In this document: piece after piece, positions 7,441 through 15,376 of the stretch | Numbering within the stretch: position 1 is the stretch's first letter | Layout: each line of letters starts with the position of its first letter | DNA from: DAMCAP01 sp964370205 | GTDB lineage: Bacteria > Bacillota > Clostridia > Oscillospirales > Ruminococcaceae | DNA: 24,179 bases | Assembly: GCA_964370205.1 (NCBI GenBank) | Contig: CAYJIK010000026.1 | Coordinates: 1-24,179, forward strand | Reading direction: 5' to 3' | Translations under genes and position numbers: made by a program | The notes under the pieces: model-generated | Seen by the model: only the letters and a program-made list of their open reading frames with translations | Database searches by the model: none | Told to the model about the DNA's origin: nothing

Positions 7441-7474
7441 CATCACACGGGCAGAAAACCTGCCGGGTGTGGTG
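7441..7474 (+). promoter_or_regulatory. Strong 5' UTR hairpin before the first pseudo-receiver gene
   Basis: CATCACAC (7441-7448) pairs with GTGTGGTG (7467-7474, one G-U) and GGCAG (7450-7454) with CTGCC (7460-7464) around AAAAC. It ends 3 nt before the AGGAGG ribosome binding site. There is no T tract, so it is more likely to affect mRNA stability or translation than to terminate. Confidence 0.55.
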
Positions 7475-7490
7475 AACAGGAGGTATATAT

Positions 7491-7871
7491 ATGAAATACG
7501 TGGTGGCATATATCCAAAATCAGCTACTCTCGTTTGCGCTGTTTCACGCAATGGAGGACAGGAGGAAGGTAAGTGTCGAGCTTGTGCCGAAAGTGGAGAG
7601 TTGCGGTATATACTGCAAAAGTGTAAAACCGGACATCTTCATTGCCGAAGTGAGGGACGCAGGCCCGCTCGCCCTGACCGAGTGGTTTTTGCGGATAGAC
7701 GAGATAAAACAAACCGAGAAAAACTGTAAGATCATTTTGATAACAGACGGAGATGTACAGCCACAGTCGGCAAAGCAGATAAAAGAAGCTTTTAAGCATA
7801 AAAAAATTGATATGTTCTTCTACATGAGCTCATGGCCTGATTATATCGCTGACGTTGTAACCTCCATGTAA
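7491..7871 (+). CDS. Degenerate receiver-like protein, copy 1
   Basis: This 126-aa cytoplasmic protein has no signal or membrane segment. Its start (ATG 7491) follows AGGAGG. Aligned without gaps to the first 21 residues of the neighbouring response regulator it keeps the hydrophobic first strand but has I8-Q9 in place of the acidic pair. The third strand is PDIFIAEV with E53 where the phospho-acceptor Asp would be; T85 sits at the conserved Thr position (IILIT); the usual Lys after strand five is missing (MFFYMSS). The whole fits a receiver fold that cannot be phosphorylated, with Glu possibly mimicking the active state. It is a clear paralogue of the next gene, 41 bp downstream. Fold assignment is inference from strand pattern; I do not recognise a named family. 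Confidence 0.75.
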   Translation: MKYVVAYIQNQLLSFALFHAMEDRRKVSVELVPKVESCGIYCKSVKPDIFIAEVRDAGPLALTEWFLRIDEIKQTEKNCKIILITDGDVQPQSAKQIKEAFKHKKIDMFFYMSSWPDYIADVVTSM

Positions 7872-7912
7872 CAATTTGTCGAAGATGCACACAAACATCA
7901 AGGAGGTAGAGC

Positions 7913-8296
7913 ATGAAGAACGTGGTAATACACGTCCAAAACGAGCTTTTTCTAGCGTCACTAAGCCACGCAATCACCTCTAATGTCAAAGACTCGGCGG
8001 TAAGGGTTCAGAATTTTGTACAGTCGTGCGTGTCCACCTGCTACAGTGCGAAAGCGGACATTTTCATAGCGGAAGTGCGAAACAAACCACCGCTTTCCAT
8101 CGAGGAATGGTTTTCACGAATTGCAGAGATAAAAAAAGAACTTCCGGGTTGTAAGATTGTGTTTATTGCAGATGAAGAAAACTGCCCCAAGTCCGCAAAG
8201 CAGGTGAAAAAAGCGTTTGAAGATAAAAAGATTGATATGTTCTTTTTCAGTAAATCAGGACTTGACTACTTTGTCGACTTTGTAGGCGCTATTTGA
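7913..8296 (+). CDS. Degenerate receiver-like protein, copy 2
   Basis: This 127-aa protein is the tandem paralogue of the preceding one, with about half of positions identical and shared blocks DIFIAEVR, EWF-RI-EIK, SAKQ-K-AF and KKIDMFF. DNA similarity is also obvious over the last third, so the duplication is fairly recent. It too lacks the acidic pair (V8-Q9), has E54 in the phospho-acceptor place, and in addition has Ala (A86, VFIAD) where copy 1 keeps Thr. AAGGAGG lies 7-8 nt before ATG 7913. The gene is followed by a ~200-nt structured leader and the dockerin protein gene in the same direction. No output domain is present, so any role would be through protein contacts, for example with the nearby response regulator (speculative). 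Confidence 0.75.
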   Translation: MKNVVIHVQNELFLASLSHAITSNVKDSAVRVQNFVQSCVSTCYSAKADIFIAEVRNKPPLSIEEWFSRIAEIKKELPGCKIVFIADEENCPKSAKQVKKAFEDKKIDMFFFSKSGLDYFVDFVGAI

Positions 8297-8303
8297 GGAT
8301 ATA

Positions 8304-8469
8304 CGCCGATAGGCTTGTATCATAGATGATCGGCGATGCTCGAAAGTGGACGCTACACGGTAGCGTGAGTGTCGCCCCATGTAAAATTAAAGGAGGGTAT
8401 CCCCTCGCTCGCCTCTGCTTTTTGTGGGAGAACAGCAAAGGCGAGAAGAAGCACACTAACCGAGTGAGG
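8304..8469 (+). promoter_or_regulatory. Structured leader before the dockerin surface-protein gene
   Basis: Three successive hairpins lie between the pseudo-receiver genes and the surface protein: CGCCGAT/ATCGGCG (8304-8335), ACGCTAC-ACG-GTAGCGT (8350-8366, perfect), and a long-range stem CCTCGCTCG (8403-8411)/CGAGTGAGG (8461-8469, one G-U) enclosing CCTCTGCT/AGCAAAGG (8412-8441, one mismatch). No T tract follows, so these are not plain terminators. I could not match it to a riboswitch class. No clear -35/-10 pair was found in it. Confidence 0.5.
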
Positions 8470-8505
8470 TTTGATAGAATAATACATTAAAAGGAGATGC
8501 AGACA

Positions 8506-10979
8506 ATGAAAAAACGTATTCTTGCAGCGGCACTGGCTTTGATGATGGTGCTGGGTATCTCGCCACAGACAGCCTTTGCAACAGAGCAAACCACCCTCTC
8601 GGCGATTGACGTGGTTACACCCCCGGCAGTCGAGGTGACAACGCCCCCTGCAGTCGAGGTGACAACGCCCCCTGCAGTCGAGGGGGCAACGCCCCCAGCG
8701 GTCGAGGTGACAACACCCCCTGCGGTGGAACTACCTACGCTTACCACGGCGCAGATACTACAGCAGGTGTATAGCACAGGTGACGGAACGAGGGCTGAGC
8801 CTCACCTTATTAAAAATTATGCACAGTTTAAAGAGGTTTTGGAAAACGGCGATGACAAGGTCTATAGGATTTTAGAATCCATTGATATTCATGATGTAAT
8901 GATAGACGAAGTGAGTACAATCAACGAATATGCTATAATCACCGTAAACGGCAATAAAACTCTGATAATCGACGCATATGTCGAGCTTATGCCGAGCTTT
9001 GACCGTAACACCACCCCAAACTACTTTTTCCACCTCGATAACAACGATTCGCTGACACTCGAGGGGTCAAGGTCGCTTGTTTTGGGCGGTGCGGAATCTA
9101 ATAGACAAAATAGTCTGTTTTCTGCTTTTTATCTAACAGATAACGCAAAGCTCACTGTAAACAGCGGCGATTATACTTTAGCCGAGAATTACCGCTCAGG
9201 TTCTTACACGCCGAGGCTTATAGAGCGTGATTCACCCAGCGCAAAGCTTGAAATAAACGGCGGTAGATTTGATGTCAACCGTGTAGGACTAAGCACCGAG
9301 GTGGCCGCGATTTTTTGGAATGATGCCGGCAACACTAGCGGTAACATTCTGATTAACGGCGGTGTGTTTGAGGCGGATTATTCAACAATTTTCTATGTGG
9401 ACGAAAGCAGTCCCTCTACATATTTTGCTATTCGTAAAGCTAATTTACACTTATATGATGGTGGAATTATTGATCGTGGCTATGAGTCCAATGTTTCCGA
9501 TGGCGTATTTTATAGTGATTTTGTTGATGTTAATTCTTACTATGACTTTAACCATGAACCGGGAGAGTATTATGAGGTTATAATAGACCCACTCGGTAGC
9601 TCCAAGCCTAAGTCAACAAAAGAAAACCCGATAATTATAACCAGCAAAGAAGACTTTGAGGGCTTGTTTAACAATATTCCCGATAAAGAGGTTTATATCA
9701 AAATCGTTCCTACTGCCTCCGAAGGTAAAATCTGGAGTTTTAATCATCCTTTAGGAACTATCCCACAAAACAGAACACTACACATGGATTTAAACGGTTA
9801 TACGGTCCAAATGAGCGACTGGGAGCACGATGCCGAGAGCGGCTATGATTCGCAGCTTACAATCACTGATGGCGCCCATTTGATTATTGAGGATAGCAGC
9901 GCTGATAAGACAGGTGAATTTTTCGCATATTATGAGCAGCGGAATTACGGTGATGCCCATTCATGCACACACGGTATGATTGAAGTGTCGGATGGCGGCA
10001 AACTGACGATAAACAGCGGTTTTTTTCGCATGACAACGGCTCTCGGCTCTTATCACCATGAGAAATATTCCCAAACTCCGTCTATTATCAAAGTGTTTGA
10101 CGGTGCTACCGTTGATATAAACGGCGGTACATTTCAAACTGACCGAGACAATAAACAAGCAGAAGCTCAAGTCACCGATGATAATGCATGGCGTTCAGAC
10201 AACATGCCTGCTTGTATCGAGGTTGTAAACACTACAGAGAACAACTCGGTGATAAACATAAATAATGCAACCTTTACCTCAAGAAACTTTAATCTTACCG
10301 ATCAAGGCATAGGCCACGCACTGCGCATACTGCACAAAGGCGATACACAGACCTTTGGTGACTACGAAATCATTATTGAGGACAGTAGCTTTTACGGTCA
10401 CACCACTGCGATAGCGTACGGTCAGCATAAGTATGATGCGTATGGTTTTGTGAGCGTTGATCTTAGAGAAATTCAAAAGAGCTATCAAGGCACGAGTGAT
10501 GCGCTACATGAATCGCTGTCGGGAAATATAGAGATCGGTGGCGCAGTTGTTGTGAACTCTAACTTAACAAGTCAAGAGGTGGTGGGTGACATCATAGCCG
10601 ACCCCGAGCCTTCAGCTACGCTCAATGTCACGCTAACTCACAATGTAGAAAGCGGCACTACGCAAGAAGATAGACAAAAAGTGTCCACCGAAATGGAAAC
10701 AACAAAAACACTTTCCACACAGCACACAAACACTACAGGAGATGTTACCTACCAGTGGTACAAGGCTGATAACAGTGGCTACTACACAGGTGTACCGGTA
10801 ACAGGTGCAACAGCAAAACAGTACACCCCACCCACCGACTACCACGGTGTGAGTTACTACTACCTAGCTGTCACCCACACAGAGGGGGGTAACCACTACC
10901 CAACCGTGTCCTACTCCCCGATAGTGACCTTCACCGTGACAAAGTACCATCAAGCTGCCCCCACAGTTGGCACAACCAC
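8506..10979 (+). CDS. Large secreted beta-helix/Ig-like dockerin protein, N-terminal part (up to gap)
   Basis: ATG 8506 lies 9 nt after AAGGAG; an ATG at 8497 abuts the ribosome binding site and is less likely. Residues 1-25 are a signal peptide (MKKR, hydrophobic core, cut after AFA). Residues 36-75 are five copies of an 8-residue repeat VTTPPAVE, a likely wall-spanning or linker segment. A region of about 600 residues follows with recurrent strands such as LEINGGRFD, ILINGGVFE, LTINSGFFR and VDINGGTFQ, as in right-handed parallel beta-helices. From about 10615 there is an Ig-like module (VTYQWYKADNSG ... YYLAVTHTEG). The frame runs into a 100-N gap; the rest of the protein continues at 11080. 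No catalytic motif was recognised. The protein should be exported and probably attached to, or docked near, the cell surface, perhaps binding glycans (inference). Confidence 0.85.
8611..8730 (+). repeat. Five 24-bp tandem repeats encoding VTTPPAVE
   Basis: Five in-frame 24-bp units encode VVTPPAVE, VTTPPAVE, VTTPPAVE, GATPPAVE and VTTPPAVE. Units 2 and 3 are almost identical in DNA, so copy number may vary by slippage or recombination without breaking the frame. Confidence 0.9.
10925..10979 (+). repeat. 55-bp exact duplication flanking the gap, left copy
   Basis: The 55 bases before the gap are identical to the 55 bases after it (11080-11134); the encoded stretch includes VTKYHQAAPTVGTT. The copies are either contig-end overlap from the assembler or the borders of a tandemly repeated Ig-like module. 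Confidence 0.9.
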
Positions 10980-11079
10980 NNNNNNNNNNNNNNNNNNNNN
11001 NNNNNNNNNNNNNNNNNNNNNNNNNNNNNNNNNNNNNNNNNNNNNNNNNNNNNNNNNNNNNNNNNNNNNNNNNNNNNNN
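10980..11079. other. Assembly gap (100 N)
   Basis: Exactly 100 N, the conventional length for a gap of unknown size, inside the surface-protein gene. Its true content is unknown. Confidence 0.99.
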
Positions 11080-11134
11080 TGACCTTCACCGTGACAAAGT
11101 ACCATCAAGCTGCCCCCACAGTTGGCACAACCAC
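11080..11134 (+). repeat. 55-bp exact duplication flanking the gap, right copy
   Basis: Identical to 10925-10979. If the two copies are merged and the N removed, the coding frame runs on without interruption (2474 + 3121 nt = 1865 codons including the stop). Confidence 0.9.
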
Positions 11135-14100
11135 AGCTGCCGACTTCTCCACCGAGCATGACCTGTCGGTGTACGACAACAGCTCTATTTGGGTGAAAAA
11201 CGGAACTGATAAACCAATGCTGTTCGAGAGGAATATAAGCCGTGGCGACGATATAACTGTACAACCCGGCGCATCCGCTGTTATCACCGGTGTTGCGGGT
11301 GGTGTTGATTGGAACAATGATAAAATATACGACATAAACATCTCCTTCCCCGAAACGGTGACACACGCAAGGTCGGAGAGTGCGGCTATTCCACTTAGTA
11401 AAACAACATCAGCGGCTGTTAACGACCAGATGACAATCTCCGCAGCCGCGGAGACCGTATTAAACGGCGGCAACGGTAGTATCACCGTCACACCAAAATT
11501 CGGCAAAACCTTTGGTACATACGGCAATGATACAGACCACTGGCAAATAAAATATCGTAAGGTTGGCGAAAGTGATTGGAAAGAACTGAGAGCAAACGGC
11601 ACGACCCCTCTCACAGCATCAAACCTTGCACCGGGTAGCTATGAGGTTATAGCAAGGCGAGAAAATAGTGGGTCTTACTTCCTGTTTAGCGATCCGATCA
11701 CAGTAGTGGTTGCGCCCTATGAGCTAAATGCGAGCACTGCATACGGCACGTTTACTTTACAGGGTGCATTTAACGGCGTAACAGATAAAATCTACTACCT
11801 ATCCCCCACAAGTAATACCACAAATCCGTCCTTGCCGAGCGGTTTTTCATGGGATTTCACTACCTCAACAATTATCATCGAAAACGTAAACAATAAAACA
11901 GCAGGCACTGACTTTTATCAGCGCACCATTAAGTTTGGTTACGGCAACGCAAGGCTACACCTCAAAGGCGACAATGTTATTGCTCAATCAACCGCCGACC
12001 CCGGTATTGAGGCTGTCGGCAACCTTACGATTACGGCGGAGACAGGCCTGTCGCCTTCTGAAAGGGGCGAATTAGTTTTTGATACTGGTGTAGTAGATGC
12101 CAATACTGCAATAAAGGTCGGTGGAAACCTTGAGATATTAGATAGTAAAATTGATATTGACATGCTAAAAAGTAATAAAACCGCTATATATGCCGATGGC
12201 AATATCAGTTTCTTGTACGGCACGTTACTTGATATAAATTATGGTACAATATCAGTGAGTAGCAGTGCGCAGTATGCCATACATTCGAATGATGGGACAG
12301 TGACTTTTGCGAGTTCAAACTCCACTGATGTAAAAGCTCCACGTACTAATCAAGCCGACAAAGCTGTCAAAGCGGATAAAATAGAGATAGTCGGTAGTGG
12401 TTCATGCTCATTTTATGCAAACAGTTTGTCTGCGGCTGATAATGTTGCAGTATTCTTAGAGGGAGATGTAGTTTATAATCCCGCGGCACACGAGCAAAAA
12501 ATAGTTTCCACTGAAGTTGAGGGCTACAGTCACCGACTTATATATCAAGCAGTATACGATGCCGGCTCTGACATAACCTCTGTCACCATCGGCGGTTATG
12601 ATGGTGTTTTGACCTCGGGGCTTAACCCAAGGGCATCTTACGAGCTCACGGCGACAGTAAACGGCACTAATGCGACAAACTCGCAAGCCGTAGTTTGGAC
12701 AGTGACAGGAGCGCACTCTAACCTTACCGAAATCGAAATAGGCGAAAATGGTAGCACCCTACTCAAAGTCGGAACTGACGAAACAGCTAGGAAGATAACA
12801 GTAACAGCCACCTCCGCTTTGAATAACGATGTATCCGCCATCCGTGAATTTGATGTTAGTGTAGCCACACCCATTTCAGGCACTGTAACGCTCGATAACA
12901 TGTCACCAAAGGGTGGTGACACTATAGGGGTCAATACAAACGGAGCTGTCTACAGTGGCACGCTCAGTTATAGGTGGCAGTATAGCCAAGATGGGAACAA
13001 TCCTTATGTCAATGAGATTAGTGGTGAGAAGAACTCACAGTTTTACATAAGCGAAGAATATATGAACGAATATGTACGTGTGGTGATAACATCAGATTCT
13101 AATAGCGACGTGTTATATTCCCCTTGGACGAATCAGATAACACAGCTCGGCGCAGCTCCGCCTAAACCCTCAGGGCTTGTGGCATACGCACCACAGGTTG
13201 CAGGTGGCAATGGTGGCATCACAGGCCTTACCATTGACATGGAGTATAAGAAAAGCACAGAACCTGACACATCATACAAGTCAATATTTACAAACGACAT
13301 AAAGAATGACATCTTTCCAAACAGCGGTATCAAAGGGTTAAAGCTTGAAGCCGGCATCACATATAATATTCGCTATGAAAAAGGTGAACGAGAAGCCAGC
13401 CAACCCACAAGTGTACTTGTGCCTATTTACGTAGCGCCTACCAACATCTCCATCCACTTCCCAAATGATGAGATATTTGTTGATAAGAGTGAGCCATACG
13501 GTAACCTCATTGCATCGGTCAATATTGATGTATTAGTATCGGGCGACACAAACTACAACGCACTTATAGACCAATCGGTCACTTGGAAGATAGATGGCAA
13601 GGCGGTGCCGTCTGACGGTACTATAAGCCTTTCGTATAATGCTAGTTCGGGGCGGAGCCTTATGCAAATATACAATCCCTTTGATAAAACACGCTTCACC
13701 ATCACAGCAACCTCCACCCTCGACCCCACAAAGTCCGCCACCGCTACTGTCTACTTTGGTAGCATGGGAAAACTGTACGCGCGCATCGAGGGTAAGGAGC
13801 ATGGCGAGGAACTTACGGTGACACTACACAAGCCTGTTACGAATGTACCGCCTGCAGAAGGTGAACTGTTTGTTTCCAATGTTGCTACAGGCGAGGTGGT
13901 TACAAACACTACCGTAACTAATAACCACTTTAATGTGTACGCTCCTGACGGTACATACGACGTGAAGATTTCGGTGGCAGGATATGACGACATATTGTAC
14001 GAGGATATCGTCCTCACCGCTGACACAACCACCTATCTAAACAATGTCCGACTAAGCAAAGGCAAACTCGGTGACCTCGATGGTGACGACTTTGTAACAG

Positions 14101-14255
14101 TCAAAGACCTAGCCATCATAGCGGCCCCTGATAACTACAACAAACTAACCACAGGAAGCGATCCGGCGACAAATTCCAAAGCCGATCTAAACGGCGACGG
14201 CACTGTAAACTTCGCCGACCTCGCCATGGCAAGAAACAGTAAAAACTTCGGTTAA
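11080..14255 (+). CDS. Large secreted dockerin protein, C-terminal part (after gap)
   Basis: This continues the gene starting at 8506; no start codon with a ribosome binding site exists here. In order: an Ig/fibronectin-like stretch (about 11425-11715), a second beta-helix-like region (about 11860-12400), a bacterial Ig-like (Big) domain (about 12580-12870), an Ig-like module with SYRWQYSQDG (about 12870-13140), a further beta module (13145-13435), another Big-like domain with SVTWKIDG (about 13440-13760), a small beta-sandwich of carboxypeptidase-regulatory type (APDGTYDVKISVAGYDD, about 13775-14060), and a C-terminal type I dockerin at 14070-14252. The dockerin has two calcium loops, GDLDGDDFVTVKDLA and ADLNGDGTVNFADLA. 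Dockerins bind cohesins on scaffoldins or cell-surface proteins; no cohesin or glycoside hydrolase is in the window. A strong terminator follows. Frame relative to the N-terminal part is shifted only by the artificial gap length. Confidence 0.88.
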
Positions 14256-14268
14256 CAGAATTCACAAC

Positions 14269-14297
14269 AAAGCGGTCGCCCGAGGGCGGCCGCTTTT
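14269..14297 (+). terminator. Intrinsic terminator of the dockerin protein gene
   Basis: AAAGCGGTCGCCC and GGGCGGCCGCTTT form a GC-rich stem of about 12 bp with one G-U pair, followed by TTTTAACTT. The tail is short on both strands, so it may also stop minus-strand transcripts from the MarR side. Confidence 0.85.
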
Positions 14298-14642
14298 AAC
14301 TTAATAAACCCCTAATATTAACGATACAGCACCTGCTTTATTAACAACAGAAAAGTGTTAACCTCGAGCCGCATTTGGCATTTCAGCTTATTCTCAATAA
14401 TTTTCTTGAAGGGAAACCACTATGCTTTTTAAATTAAGCTAATTGTTTAAGAAGTTTAGGTCACCTTGGCGTCTCGGTACATGAACATCCTGTCGAGTTT
14501 CATAGGACGATTTCAATTGCAAATCCAGCAATACCCAAGGCATGGACAGCGTAAAACCCATTGAAGCAGCATTAACCTTCATGTAAGTACTATAAAACAA
14601 ACTAGTCAGCAGTAACCTCAAAGCATTCGAACCAATACTCCC
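14298..14642. other. Intergenic region, nothing recognised
   Basis: This is about 345 bp between two converging units. I see no ORF with a ribosome binding site and no strong hairpin with a T tract for the MarR gene. Confidence 0.45.
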
Positions 14643-15140
14643 CTATTCAGTGTCGCTCAAGTTGCTTTCGCTTATTTTCGTCAGTATCTTATCAAAAAAT
14701 TCTATTTCCTCTGCAGAAAGTCCGGCGAAAATTCTATCTGCTTCGTCAGCAATTCTTTTGTTGACTTCAAAGGCAATTTCTTTTCCTTTTTCTGTTAAAG
14801 CAATGATATTTTCATTATTGAGCTCACCTTGTGATTTCACGATAATTTCTTTCGCTTCAAGAGTTTTAACCATCTCCGAAACTGTTTGGGCGCTTACCCT
14901 CAGACGTTTAGAAATGCTCCTTTGGTTAATGCTTTCTTCATCAAGCAAGATGCTGATTGTTCTCTTTGCAGTAAAGGACAATTTGTCGTTCGCTCCGTGA
15001 TGCCTATCGTTTGCAGTTTGCTCAGAGTCACTGTGTACACGGTGCTTTATATCATCTTTACTACCATGCTTCTTTTTACCATGTCGAATTCGCTCTGATA
15101 ACTCTGTCATCTTAATTAAAAGCGCTATTCTTATACTCAT
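14643..15140 (-). CDS. MarR-family regulator with His-rich N-terminal segment
   Basis: The preferred start is ATG 15140 (165 aa), 6 nt after GGAGG; ATG 15143 is also possible, and the longer frame to 15227 has no ribosome binding site. A winged helix-turn-helix spans about residues 50-125: INQRSISKRLRVSAQTVSEMVKTLE is the HTH and LNNENIIALTEKGKEIA the wing. C-terminal helices would dimerise. Before the HTH a polar stretch carries six histidines (IRHGKKKH, IKHRVH, RHH), which could bind metal. It is divergent from the ABC exporter pair, with its own promoter whose start site holds a palindrome similar to one at the exporter promoter. It is paralogous to the MarR gene at the other end of the exporter operon. 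Repression of itself and the exporter, relieved by a ligand, is the expected role. Confidence 0.9.
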   Translation of the reverse strand: MSIRIALLIKMTELSERIRHGKKKHGSKDDIKHRVHSDSEQTANDRHHGANDKLSFTAKRTISILLDEESINQRSISKRLRVSAQTVSEMVKTLEAKEIIVKSQGELNNENIIALTEKGKEIAFEVNKRIADEADRIFAGLSAEEIEFFDKILTKISESNLSDTE

Positions 15141-15151
15141 CATTAACCTCC

Positions 15152-15169
15152 GTATCATAGCATTGATAC
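15152..15169. promoter_or_regulatory. Palindromic operator at the MarR start site
   Basis: GTATCA-TAGCAT-TGATAC is an 18-bp palindrome at the predicted transcription start (about 15164) of the minus-strand MarR gene. On the minus strand it contains TCAATGCTATGAT, which shares TCAAT-N4-TGAT with the site at 15350-15362, suggesting one regulator for both promoters. Confidence 0.6.
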
Positions 15170-15170
15170 C

Positions 15171-15199
15171 ACTATAGCATAAGATGCCTTCAGTGTCAA
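15171..15199 (-). promoter_or_regulatory. Sigma-A promoter of the MarR gene
   Basis: On the minus strand TTGACA (15199-15194), 17 bp, TATAGT (15176-15171). Confidence 0.8.
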
Positions 15200-15316
15200 C
15201 ATTGTTATACTGGTTGGAAGCCAACACTATTGATTCTTTACCAACACGTTTGTACTCTGTTTTGCATTATCATGATTATGACTGATTACAAGAAGAGAAA
15301 AAGCGGTATAAATGTA

Positions 15317-15345
15317 TTGACACCGCAAATTTAATCTGTTATACT
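15317..15345 (+). promoter_or_regulatory. Sigma-A promoter of the ABC exporter operon
   Basis: TTGACA (15317-15322), 17 bp, TATACT (15340-15345), with a start near 15352. This leads directly into the exporter gene at 15377. Confidence 0.85.
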
Positions 15346-15349
15346 TGCG

Positions 15350-15361
15350 TCAATTAATTGA
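15350..15361. promoter_or_regulatory. Palindromic operator at the exporter start site
   Basis: The perfect 12-bp palindrome TCAATTAATTGA covers the predicted transcription start. With the following T it reads TCAATTAATTGAT, matching TCAAT-N4-TGAT in the MarR promoter palindrome. A bound MarR dimer here would block initiation. Confidence 0.6.
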
Positions 15362-15376
15362 TTGTGAGGATGTTGG

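Noticed and set aside
8297..8496. Cyclic-di-GMP or other known riboswitch before the surface-protein gene
   Set aside because: The hairpins are clear, but I could not match the conserved core bases of any class I know.
8497..8505. ATG 8497 as start of the surface protein
   Set aside because: It directly abuts the GGAG of the ribosome binding site; ATG 8506 has correct spacing and gives a normal signal peptide beginning MKKR.
8611..8730. CRISPR-like array
   Set aside because: The repeats are contiguous, in frame with the signal-peptide protein and have no spacers; they are coding tandem repeats.
14439..14621. 60-aa minus-strand ORF between dockerin and MarR genes
   Set aside because: There is no ribosome binding site, no recognisable motif, and no promoter on that strand close by.
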